The notes beneath the pieces are model-generated. The model did no database searches and was not told the DNA's origin. It saw only the letters and a program-made list of their open reading frames with translations. 32,028 nt of DNA from DASXRA01 sp036558905 (GTDB taxonomy: Bacteria > Actinomycetota > Actinomycetes > Mycobacteriales > Jatrophihabitantaceae), in assembly GCA_036558905.1 (NCBI GenBank), contig DATBER010000082.1, positions 1 to 32,028 on the forward strand. Direction: 5' to 3'. Positions 23,408 to 30,360 of the stretch are shown one piece after another. The first letter of the stretch is position 1. Every line of letters begins with the position of its first letter. The position numbers were made by a program, and so were the translations under genes.

Positions 23408-23492
23408 TTGGCCCACTATTCCACGTACTGCTTGGCCCGTGGCTGAGGGCCAAATTCGCTCTAGCGTCGATCGCGTGCGACGAAGTTGGCCC
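23408..23492. promoter_or_regulatory. TTGGCCC repeat array between MocR and MFS genes
   Basis: TTGGCCC occurs at 23408-23414, 23432-23438 and 23486-23492, with an inverted copy GGGCCAA at 23447-23453. The first two are 24 bp apart (start to start) and the inverted copy 15 bp on. MocR regulators typically bind direct repeats plus one inverted repeat in the divergent promoter. The fourth copy is inside the MFS coding start. The heptamer is GC-rich, so chance copies are possible. Confidence 0.5.
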
Positions 23493-24671
23493 GTCGTGGC
23501 CGGACTGGCAACCGTCCCCGCCGCCGCCAACGGGCTGGGCCGGTTCGGCTACGGGCTGGTGCTGCCGGCGATGCAGCACGCGCTGGGCTGGTCGGCGTTC
23601 GCGGCCGGCTCGGTCGGCGCGGCCAACACGGCCGGCTACCTGCTCGGCGCGCTGGGCGCCGACCGGGCCGTGGCCCGCCTCGGCGCCCGCCGCTCCGTGC
23701 TGGGCGCTCTGCTCGTCGCATCGGCCGCAGTGGCCGGCTGCGCGACGACCAGTCGGCTGCCCCTGGTGCTCATCCTGCGATTGGTCAACGGCCTGGCCGC
23801 CGCCATCGCGTTCGTCGCCGGGGCGGTGGTCGTCGTCCGGCTGGCCGACCGCGAACCGCCGCGGGTCGCCGGCCGCTGGCTCGGGCTGTACTTCGCCGGG
23901 CCCGGCCTCGGCATCGCGGTGTCGGCCGCGACGGTCAGCGGCGCCGGCGACTGGCGGCGGGCCTGGCTCGAGCTCGGCGGGGCCAGTGCGGTCGCCCTGG
24001 CGGTCAGCGCGCTGGCTCTCCGTTCGGCTCCCGCGGGGCCCGGGCCGATACGGGGGCGCGCCCGGTGGGACGCCCGGTCCGTCGCCGCGGTGACGGCGTC
24101 CTACGGCATCTTCGGGGCCGGCTACATCGCGTTCATGACGTTCGTCGTCGCCTACCTGCGTACGACCCGGCACACGTCGACCGCGTCGATCACCGCGTTC
24201 TGGTTCCTGCTCGGCGCCGGCGGCGTGATCATCGGCGTCACGCTGATGGCCCGGCTCGCCTCCACCCGCGGTGGGCGCGGCGTCGCGCTGCTCACCGCGC
24301 TGACCGCCGCCGGGTCGGCCCTGCCGCTCGTCTCGGGCGCGCTGCCGGTTCTGCTGCTCGCCGCCGGGCTGTTCGGGTGCTTCTTCTCAGTCAGCGCCGC
24401 CGCGACGGCCGCCGTCCGGGCCAGGCTGCCGGCCGAGCAGTGGCCGGCGGCGATCGCCGGAATCACCGCGGCGTTCGGGCTGGGCCAGTGTCTGGGCCCG
24501 CTACTGAGCGGTGCGCTGTCCGACGGGCCGAGCGGCCTGCGCGCCGGGCTGCTGACCGGATCGGCGCTGCTCGTCGCCGGCGCCGCCTGCGCCCTCCTCC
24601 AGCCCGTCGAGGTCAGCCGTTCGGACGTGGTGCGCGGCGACGAACGTAGCCGATCGGACCGCGCGACCTAG
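23475..24671 (+). CDS. YbfB/YjiJ-type major facilitator superfamily transporter
   Basis: 398 residues with about 12 membrane helices: first helix VVAGLATVPAAANGLGRFGYGLVLPAMQ, with the NGLGRFGYGLVLP segment characteristic of the YbfB/YjiJ branch, and a central loop near residue 190-200 (PIRGRARWD). GTG at 23475 is preferred to GTG 23439, because the latter overlaps the proposed regulator sites and adds a polar leader; TAGCGT at 23462-23467 could be a -10 for a leaderless message. Probably an exporter of a small metabolite, regulated by the divergent MocR protein. The substrate is unknown. Confidence 0.87.
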   Translation: MRRSWPVVAGLATVPAAANGLGRFGYGLVLPAMQHALGWSAFAAGSVGAANTAGYLLGALGADRAVARLGARRSVLGALLVASAAVAGCATTSRLPLVLILRLVNGLAAAIAFVAGAVVVVRLADREPPRVAGRWLGLYFAGPGLGIAVSAATVSGAGDWRRAWLELGGASAVALAVSALALRSAPAGPGPIRGRARWDARSVAAVTASYGIFGAGYIAFMTFVVAYLRTTRHTSTASITAFWFLLGAGGVIIGVTLMARLASTRGGRGVALLTALTAAGSALPLVSGALPVLLLAAGLFGCFFSVSAAATAAVRARLPAEQWPAAIAGITAAFGLGQCLGPLLSGALSDGPSGLRAGLLTGSALLVAGAACALLQPVEVSRSDVVRGDERSRSDRAT

Positions 24672-24746
24672 CCGGTCGGCCGCAGCCGTGCCGGGCGGGT
24701 ATTGCGTCGCCCGATCGGCTGAGGTCCGGCTCTACGCTCTACAACC

Positions 24747-25577
24747 ATGCTGCGTACTGTCCTCGCGACCCGCTACGTCACGGCGTTGCGCGAGGGCGGA
24801 TCGCTGCCCGGCCTGATGGAAGCCGACGACCTGGGCACGTACGTCGTCAAGTTTCACGGCGCCGGCCAGGGCCGCAAGGCGCTGATCGCCGAGGTGATCT
24901 GCGCGCGGCTGGCCCGCGAACTCGGCCTGCCGGTGCCCGACCTGGTGACGGTCGAACTCGACACGGCGCTGGCCGCGGGGGAACCGGACGAGGAGGTGCA
25001 GGCGCTGCTGCGGGCCAGCGGTGGGCGCAACCTGGGCGTCGATTTCCTGCCCGGGGCCCTCGACTTCGACCCCGCCGCGTTCGCCGTCGACGCGGAGTTC
25101 GCCGGCCGGGTGCTGTGGTTCGACGCGCTGATCAACAACGTCGACCGCTCCTGGCGCAACCCGAACATGCTGCTGTGGCACGGGCGTCCGTACCTGATCG
25201 ACCACGGCTCGACGCTGACGTTCCACCACACCTGGAAGGCGCCGGCCGAGTCGGCCGCCCGCGCCTACGACGCCGGCGACCACGTGCTGATCGGCGCCGC
25301 GCCCGACATCGTCGCCGCCGACACCGCCCTCGGGCCACGGCTGACCGACGAGGTGCGGGCCGCGACGGTGGCCGACGTTCCCGACGAGTGGCTGGCCGAC
25401 GAGCCCGGATTCGAGTCGCCGGGCGACGTGCGGCGCGGCTACCTCGACTGGTTCGCCGCCCGGCTGGCCGCCCGGCCGGCCTGGCTGGACGCGCTGCGCG
25501 CCGCGGTGGCGGCCGGCCCCACGCCCCGGACACCCCGCGAACGGCCGCGCTTCGAGTGGTTGGGTGATACCCCGTGA
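24747..25577 (+). CDS. HipA-like kinase-fold protein
   Basis: 276 residues, a compact HipA-type kinase domain without the N-terminal HipA subdomain-1. Kinase features remain: Lys35 in YVVKFHGAGQG (ATP lysine), Asp133 and Asn138 in NNVDRSWRNPNML (catalytic Asp and metal-binding Asn) and Asp152 in LIDHGSTLTFHH (DFG-like Asp). It is therefore likely an active kinase. ATG at 24747; TACGCT ending 8 nt upstream suggests a leaderless message. Its TGA overlaps the GTG of the next gene (GTGA at 25574-25577). This HipA_2/DUF3037 pairing recurs in bacteria as far as I recall; unlike hipBA there is no HTH antitoxin. Target unknown. Confidence 0.82.
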   Translation: MLRTVLATRYVTALREGGSLPGLMEADDLGTYVVKFHGAGQGRKALIAEVICARLARELGLPVPDLVTVELDTALAAGEPDEEVQALLRASGGRNLGVDFLPGALDFDPAAFAVDAEFAGRVLWFDALINNVDRSWRNPNMLLWHGRPYLIDHGSTLTFHHTWKAPAESAARAYDAGDHVLIGAAPDIVAADTALGPRLTDEVRAATVADVPDEWLADEPGFESPGDVRRGYLDWFAARLAARPAWLDALRAAVAAGPTPRTPRERPRFEWLGDTP

Positions 25578-25990
25578 CGCGCCACCCGTTCGAGTACGTC
25601 GTGCTGCGCGTCGTGCCCCGCGTCGATCGGGGCGAGTCGATCAACGCCGGGGTGGTCGTCTACTGCCGGGCGCTGGACTTCCTGGGGTGCCGCGTGCACC
25701 TCGACCGGACCCGGCTGGCCGCCCTCGACCCGTCGGCCGACCCCGCGCCGATCGAGCGGGCGCTCGCCGGGGTCTCCGACGTCTGCGCCGACCAGCCCGG
25801 CGCGGGCCCGGCGGCCGCTGAGGAGATCGGCCGGCGGTTCCGGTGGCTGACCGCGCCGCGCAGCACCGTCGTGCAACCCGGTCCGGTGCACACCGGACTG
25901 ACTGCCGAGCCGGCCGCCGAACTCGATCGGCTGCTGCGGCGGCTCGTGCTGCCGCAGGCTAGTGTCCCGCGCCGGGAATTGGGCGAATAA
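25574..25990 (+). CDS. DUF3037 protein coupled to the HipA-like kinase
   Basis: 138 residues. The opening FEYVVLRVVPRVDRGESINAGVVVYC is characteristic of DUF3037, and the later FRWLTAPRSTVVQPGPVHTGL closes the domain. Start GTG at 25574 overlaps the kinase stop by 4 bp, giving strong coupling. The function is undefined; an antitoxin, adaptor or substrate role for the kinase is inference only. The last codons (from about Ala128 on) are encoded by the left arm of a 22-bp inverted repeat, so the natural C-terminus may have been altered by that element. Confidence 0.82.
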   Translation: MTRHPFEYVVLRVVPRVDRGESINAGVVVYCRALDFLGCRVHLDRTRLAALDPSADPAPIERALAGVSDVCADQPGAGPAAAEEIGRRFRWLTAPRSTVVQPGPVHTGLTAEPAAELDRLLRRLVLPQASVPRRELGE

Positions 25991-26078
25991 CCGCTGTTGT
26001 ATCGGCGACGACGACAACGCCGCGAGCGTGCGGCTGGGCGCCGGAATTATCGTCTGAATTCCCGGCGCGGGGCACTAG
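25959..26078. repeat. 22-bp inverted repeat enclosing 76 bp; possible MITE-like element or convergent terminator
   Basis: Left arm 25959-25980 begins CTAGTGTCCCGCG and ends CCGGGAATT; right arm 26057-26078 is its reverse complement at 21 of 22 positions. The one difference is a T opposite G, which still pairs as U-G in plus-strand RNA. Both ends begin with CTAG. The left arm codes the end of DUF3037 and the right arm's CTAG supplies the stop codon of the universal stress gene. The 76-bp interior has two small stems (GTTGT/ACAAC; GCCGC/GCGGC) and no gene. Confidence 0.75.
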
Positions 26079-26563
26079 ATCGGCGCCGTGACCAGCCGTG
26101 CGCGGCGCAGCCGGCGCAGGTCACGAGTCAGGTCGGGCTGCGGGACGGACAGCACCTTGCAGCGCGCGTGGGCGAGGCAGTAACGGCTGACCGCACCACG
26201 CCAGATCCGGCTGATCCGGCCGGGGCGCCCGGCACCGACCACGAGCAGATCGCCCGGCTGATCGGCGACCCTGACCAGCGCCGGTCCGGCCTCGCCCCGG
26301 ACCAGGCTCGTTCGGACCTCGACGTCGTCGGGCATCGCGCCGAACGCGTCGATGAACGCCGTGCGCAGCGCGAGCGATTCCTCGCGCCGCCACTCGGCGA
26401 GCAGCGGGCCGCGCCGATGGGAGAGCTCACCACCGTGGGGTGTCCACGCCCGCACGGCCAGTAACGATGCTTCACGATGTCGGGCTTCGGCGACGGCGGC
26501 GTGCAGTGCGGACAGATTGCCCAGCGATCCACTGACCCCGACGATGATTCGGGTGATGCTCAC
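26075..26563 (-). CDS. Universal stress protein (UspA) family
   Basis: 162 residues from GTG 26563 (SITRIIVGVSGSLGNLSALHAAVAEA, the standard UspA opening strand and helix). The nucleotide-binding segment reads VVGAGRPGRISRIWRGAVS, a variant of G-2x-G-9x-G-[ST] in which the second Gly is replaced by Arg, so ATP binding is uncertain. A basic tail (TRDLRRLRRARL) follows the last strand, and the TAG stop is contributed by the end of the inverted repeat. Such proteins bind nucleotides or signal stress in the cytosol. Convergent with the HipA-like/DUF3037 pair. Confidence 0.85.
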   Translation of the reverse strand: MSITRIIVGVSGSLGNLSALHAAVAEARHREASLLAVRAWTPHGGELSHRRGPLLAEWRREESLALRTAFIDAFGAMPDDVEVRTSLVRGEAGPALVRVADQPGDLLVVGAGRPGRISRIWRGAVSRYCLAHARCKVLSVPQPDLTRDLRRLRRARLVTAPI

Positions 26564-26646
26564 CGATCCATGGTGAGTGCCCGATCGGCCCGGCACCAAC
26601 AGTTTCACGAACCGTTCACAGGTTTAGTGAGCAGCGCAACACCGGC

Positions 26647-28080
26647 TCAGAGCCGCGGCTGCATCCGCCGGACTGCGGTCGGGTCGCCGGGCCGGCCACC
26701 GGGGCTGGACTTGTACTCCGGCACTCCGACGCAGGTGAGCAGCAGCCCGTCGACCGGTTCGCCCAGCAGTTCGGGCATCTCGCTGTCGATGAACGTCATG
26801 CCCGACGCGCTGGCGCCCAGGCCGTAGGCGACCAGATGCAGCCGGCTCATCGCCAGCCCAGCCGCGAGGTGCACGTCGCGGTACTCGTGGTCGTCGAGGC
26901 GGCCGACGTCGGTTGCGGCGATCGCGACGAATGCGGCATCCCGGCCCAGGCCCTGGTCGAGGCATACCTGGTACATCCGCTCGCGCAGCCGGCCCGGCCG
27001 TGTCGGCGCGGAGAGGTCGGGCCAGCGGTACACGCCCGGCTCGAGCCCGTCGACGTCGTGCACCACGACGTGATGGGGCAGGTCGATGCCGCGCAGCGCG
27101 ATGCGCATCGACGTGCGCAGGGTGTCCAGCGGCAGGCCGCGCCCCGCGTCCATGAGCCGCTGCGAACCCCGGACAAGCACCACCGCCTCGACCGGATCGC
27201 TGGCCGATCCCTCGACGTCGACCGACTCACCGCGCGGCCACCGCGTGCCGAGCGTGTCGGCGTCGCCGGCGTGCTGGGCGGACGTGACGAGCGGGAACTC
27301 CCGGGGTGCCGCGTCGACCTCGCCGGGCGCGGCGGGGCCGTCACCCGCCAGCGCGGGCGGGCCGCCGCCCAAGGCCACCACGGCCACCGGGAATTCCTGC
27401 ACGCCGTCGGCGCCGACGAGTTGGGTCACCTGCGTGTCCGGGAACCGGCTGTACAGCTCGGCTGTAATTCCGGCCGAGTCGGCCACGGCCAGCGTCTGCG
27501 CGAGCATCGTGCCGGCGTCCCAGTAGATGTGCCGGTAGCCCCGCTCGCGGTAGCGCCACCCGGTCCGCCACGGGATGCCGGTGACGACCAGGGTGGGGGC
27601 GCCCGCATCCGGCGGCGGGCCGACCAGAACCAGCGCGTGGTCCTGCGCGTCGTACCAATGCAGGCCGGCCGGTAACTCCGTCCCGTCCGGCACCGCCACG
27701 TATACCTCGAGCGGGAACCGCCCGCCGGCCGACCCCGCCGCCCGGAACGGGTGAGGACCGTACGAGCGCTGCGACGTCCGCACCACGCCGGCCGACAGGT
27801 GCAGCAGGCGGGCGATCTGGGGCAGGTCCAGCGACGCGGGCGGCACCTTGGTCGTTCCGGCCAGGACGGCCACCGCCGGCACGGTGGTCGTGGGCAACTC
27901 GCGAGGCAGCGGCACGCGGGGCAGTCCGGCCGGATACCGCTTGTAGAAGTAAGGCAGCGTCGACAGGTCGGTGCTGACGAAGTCGCCGATCGCCTGTGGG
28001 TGCTCGAACGGGGCGTCCCAGTCCCGGACCAGGTCGTAGGACGTGACCCGGTGCAGCAACTGGGTGGGAGTCTCGGTCAC
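26647..28080 (-). CDS. SagB-type dehydrogenase / double nitroreductase-domain protein
   Basis: 477 residues from GTG 28080. The N-terminus has STLPYFYKRYPAGLPRVPLP, a motif typical of SagB/ThcOx-type flavin dehydrogenases. A first nitroreductase-like domain covers about 70-250 (LLHLSAGVVRTSQRSYG; HIYWDAGTMLAQTLAVADSAG) and a second about 290-460 (MYQVCLDQGLGRDAAFVAIA; AAGLAMSRLHLVAYGLGASASGMTF). In azole-forming peptide pathways SagB oxidises azolines with FMN, but no YcaO cyclase or precursor peptide is nearby, so this is a stand-alone member of unknown substrate. No partner gene; separated by 70 bp from a divergent NTF2-like gene. Confidence 0.85.
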   Translation of the reverse strand: MTETPTQLLHRVTSYDLVRDWDAPFEHPQAIGDFVSTDLSTLPYFYKRYPAGLPRVPLPRELPTTTVPAVAVLAGTTKVPPASLDLPQIARLLHLSAGVVRTSQRSYGPHPFRAAGSAGGRFPLEVYVAVPDGTELPAGLHWYDAQDHALVLVGPPPDAGAPTLVVTGIPWRTGWRYRERGYRHIYWDAGTMLAQTLAVADSAGITAELYSRFPDTQVTQLVGADGVQEFPVAVVALGGGPPALAGDGPAAPGEVDAAPREFPLVTSAQHAGDADTLGTRWPRGESVDVEGSASDPVEAVVLVRGSQRLMDAGRGLPLDTLRTSMRIALRGIDLPHHVVVHDVDGLEPGVYRWPDLSAPTRPGRLRERMYQVCLDQGLGRDAAFVAIAATDVGRLDDHEYRDVHLAAGLAMSRLHLVAYGLGASASGMTFIDSEMPELLGEPVDGLLLTCVGVPEYKSSPGGRPGDPTAVRRMQPRL

Positions 28081-28150
28081 GACTCATTCTGGCGCACGCT
28101 CACTCGGGACCCCACGCGGCGGCGTCCGGCCGGACCTGCCAGAGTGAACC

Positions 28151-28528
28151 GTGCCCAGCGACGAAGACCAGGTAATTGCCGCCGCTCGCGCCCGGGGGCG
28201 GGCACTCGTAGCCCGTGATGTGGCCGACCTGCGCTCGCTGCTGCACCCGGCATTCGGCTGGGTGTCGCACCACGGCGAGGTCTTCGACCGCGACCGCTAC
28301 ATCACGGCCAACACCGCCCGCGGCGGCACCCATTGGATCGACCAGCAGCTGGCCTATCCGCACGTCACCATCGTCGGGTCGACGGCGATCCTGCGGTGCA
28401 CGGTCACCGACGTGATCCGCGCGGTCGATCGCGAGCAGCGGCTGCGCATGCTGATGACCCAGACCTGGATCCGCGACACCGGCCGCTGGCGGTGCGTGGC
28501 CGGGCATGCCGGACCGCGCCTGGACTGA
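28151..28528 (+). CDS. NTF2-like (DUF4440/SnoaL fold) protein
   Basis: 125 residues from GTG 28151. It shows the cone-shaped NTF2 pattern: an N-terminal helix pair (IAAARARGRALVARDVADLRSLLHPAFGWVSHHG), the FDRDRYI segment and four strands ending WIRDTGRWRCVAGHAG. Such proteins bind or transform small hydrophobic molecules, or act as polyketide cyclases, isomerases or regulators; no catalytic set can be assigned. Only 10 nt from the adjacent head-on gene's stop at 28529-28531 downstream; divergent from the SagB-type gene. Confidence 0.82.
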   Translation: MPSDEDQVIAAARARGRALVARDVADLRSLLHPAFGWVSHHGEVFDRDRYITANTARGGTHWIDQQLAYPHVTIVGSTAILRCTVTDVIRAVDREQRLRMLMTQTWIRDTGRWRCVAGHAGPRLD

Positions 28529-28879
28529 CTAGCCGACCAGATCGAGCAGCAGCCGCGCCTCACGACGCAGCCGCTCGGCGGCTAGCGCGTTTGCGGCGGC
28601 TAGCGAATCGGCGGCGGCCAGGCGCTCCTGCGCGTCCCGCCGCACGACATCGGCCATGTCGCCATCGGTCAGCGCGCGCCGGGTCGCCTCCGCTCGCCCC
28701 ACCCCGAGCGGCGACTGCTCGATCGCGCCGCCGCGGATCTGGTCCCCTTGCGGGACCGCCTCGGCGTTGTCGATCGCGGCCAGAGCGGTCCGGTACACGG
28801 CGGCCGCCGCGCGATCGCGGCGCTTCATCGCTTGGGTTATCGCCGCCTGCAGCGCCGCCCGCACTCCTGGCTCGGTCAT
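28529..28879 (-). CDS. GatB/YqeY-domain-like protein
   Basis: 116 residues. The pattern RAALQAAITQAMKRRDRAAAAVYRTALAAIDNAEAV, followed by GRAEATRRALTDGDMADVVRRDAQERLAAAD, matches short actinobacterial GatB/YqeY-type proteins. That helical domain is found at the C-terminus of the amidotransferase GatB, where it contacts tRNA; stand-alone versions have no firm role. ATG at 28879 is chosen because the upstream in-frame stretch is low-complexity and belongs to the shadow of the divergent gene. It converges on the NTF2-like gene and is divergent from the DUF6191 gene. Confidence 0.78.
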   Translation of the reverse strand: MTEPGVRAALQAAITQAMKRRDRAAAAVYRTALAAIDNAEAVPQGDQIRGGAIEQSPLGVGRAEATRRALTDGDMADVVRRDAQERLAAADSLAAANALAAERLRREARLLLDLVG

Positions 28880-28967
28880 GCGCCTAGTACACCCTTGATC
28901 CATGGGCCCAGGCGACGGATTTGTCGGATCGGGGAAGCCGCGCGAGTTCTTGCCGCGTTTGCGGGAT

Positions 28968-29285
28968 ATGCAGCTGTTGGCCTGGGCGTTCCCGGCGGCG
29001 ACGTTGCTGCTGCTGATCACGGCCGGCGTCGAGCGTCGGCGCCGCTGGCGTCGCGGCGAGCCGTCGCGCACGCCCGCTGTCCACCACCTACGTCAACGAG
29101 TTCACCACTCTCTTCCACGGCACCAAACGCATCGAGCTCGGCACCGCGACTCGCAGTCGATGATGCGCGAGCAGGACGCCGAGGGCGCGCCGCCGTGGAT
29201 GTCGGTCGACCTCGACCGCGGCGTCGTTACGCTTGATCCGAACGCGCAGCCGCCGAATCACGAGGAAACATGTCCGAACGAGTAA
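28968..29285 (+). CDS. DUF6191-like small membrane protein with compensated double frameshift
   Basis: The frame stays open from ATG 28968 (105 residues; an earlier ATG at 28902 would add 22) but only its ends look like DUF6191: a membrane helix (LLAWAFPAATLLLLITAGVE) with basic RRRRWRRG, and a C-terminal SMMREQDAEGAPPWMSVDLD. Between about 29070 and 29142 the encoded residues are His/Arg-rich nonsense, while the +1 frame there reads LSTTYVNEFTTLFHGTKRIELG, just the family core. So two opposite indels cancel. The product would keep both ends with about 25 scrambled residues and is probably non-functional. It overlaps the next gene by 16 nt. Confidence 0.6.
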   Translation: MQLLAWAFPAATLLLLITAGVERRRRWRRGEPSRTPAVHHLRQRVHHSLPRHQTHRARHRDSQSMMREQDAEGAPPWMSVDLDRGVVTLDPNAQPPNHEETCPNE

Positions 29286-29725
29286 CCGTGCGCCCGGTCA
29301 TGCGCGACGACTTCGACCGATGGCTGCCGTTGTGGCACGGCTACAACGCCTTCTACGGACGCAGTGGCGCGACCGCGTTGCCCGACGAGATCACCCGCGT
29401 CACCTGGACGCGCTTCTTCGACGCCTACGAGCCGGTGCACGCGCTCGTCGCCGAGGACGGCGGCCAACTGCTGGGGCTGGCCCACTACCTGTTCCACCGG
29501 CTGACGATCTCGATCACCCCGACCTGCTACCTCGAGGATCTGTTCACCGCCGAGGCGGCCCGGGGGCGCGGTGTCGGCCGAGCCCTGATCGCGGCCGTAC
29601 GCGACCACGCAGCGGCCGTCGGGGCGGCTCGCCTCTACTGGCACACCCACGAGACCAACACCACGGCCCGTCGCCTGTACGACCAGGTCGCCACCCGGTC
29701 GGGCTTCATCGTCTACAACGGCTGA
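29270..29725 (+). CDS. GNAT family N-acetyltransferase
   Basis: 151 residues with the complete GNAT fold. VTVRPVMRDDFDRWLPLW opens it; the acetyl-CoA loop RGRGVGRAL is at 98-106 after the strand CYLEDLFT; and ARLYWHTHETNTTARRLYDQV supplies the C-terminal helix with the usual Asn and Tyr. Members acetylate amines on small molecules, peptides or antibiotics; the substrate is unknown. ATG at 29270 overlaps the end of the DUF6191 gene by 16 nt, and the stop overlaps the tail of a decayed convergent gene. Confidence 0.92.
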   Translation: MSERVTVRPVMRDDFDRWLPLWHGYNAFYGRSGATALPDEITRVTWTRFFDAYEPVHALVAEDGGQLLGLAHYLFHRLTISITPTCYLEDLFTAEAARGRGVGRALIAAVRDHAAAVGAARLYWHTHETNTTARRLYDQVATRSGFIVYNG

Positions 29726-30175
29726 CGATCGGCAGCCTGGCTGTTCAGTTCAGGGGTGGTCGCCCACTCGTCGGTCGTCGTCACTACGGCTTCCCCGGGA
29801 AACACCTTCTCGAGCAGCACGCGGTGCACCTCGCCGACCGGAGCATCGGCGACGCCGAACGCATCAGCGGCCAGTTCGGCGGTCGACCATTTCTCCGGCG
29901 AAGGCCGACGTCGTCGTCGGGACTGCCGGCGCGGGCGCCCGCGTCGAGCCGGCCGACTTCGACGGGCTCTGGACCATCACGGCCGAGCGCCGGCCGTGCC
30001 GGACGCGCACTGCACGCATCCCGGCCAACCCGACCACTAGCAGTACCGCGCCGGCGATGACGTCGACCCAGTACATGAACACGATGCCCGTCGAGGCGAG
30101 AGCCAGCGACCAGCCCCACGACACGAGGTCGTCGACGGTCAGATCTCGCGGCCACACGCCTTGATGGTCACACAA
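29713..30175 (-). pseudogene. Frameshifted small membrane protein
   Basis: The 5' part (start TTG 30175 or GTG 30157) codes DLVSWGWSLALASTGIVF and VIAGAVLLVVGLAGMRAVRVRHGRRS, two hydrophobic helices and a basic end, then a Ser/Pro/Thr linker. This frame closes at 29864 without a sensible ending. Near 29897 a different frame takes over: WSTAELAADAFGVADAPVGEVHRVLLEKVFPGEAVV continues to TAG at 29713. The second part has convincing residue use (amphipathic helices, acidic balance). I infer one gene of about 154 codons broken by a single indel. It overlaps the GNAT gene tail by 13 nt. No family recognised. Confidence 0.4.
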
Positions 30176-30265
30176 GGTTCGAGGCGCCGGCGGACCGACA
30201 TCGGCTCCCGTCGCGGGGTGCCGTCGAATCAGGCTGCGCTTATTGGGTTTGATTCGGCTACGCGC

Positions 30266-30340
30266 TCAGATGCGGCGCCGACTCACGCGCCGCGCAGTCC
30301 GGCGTGAGGTACGGCGGGCGACTCTTCGACTCCCGAACAT
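30266..30340 (-). CDS. 24-residue arginine-repeat peptide
   Basis: A tiny frame with an excellent ribosome site (GAGGAGGAG five bases from the ATG at 30340), starting 20 nt after the DUF6325 stop on the same strand. The peptide opens MFGS and then repeats RR-x-x five times (RRVA, RRTS-like units) and ends RRRI; 11 of 24 residues are Arg. Placed on a helix the RR pairs recur every four residues, giving one strongly basic face. Small Arg-rich proteins behind DUF6325-type genes are, from memory, recurrent in actinobacteria, but this one is shorter. It may bind nucleic acid, membrane or its acidic neighbour; function unknown. Confidence 0.6.
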   Translation of the reverse strand: MFGSRRVARRTSRRTARRVSRRRI

Positions 30341-30360
30341 TTCTCCTCCTCGACGATCGA

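Noticed and set aside
30221..30256. tRNA T-arm-like sequence with 7-bp arms CGAATCA/TGATTCG
   Set aside because: No anticodon arm, acceptor stem or CCA end can be built around it.
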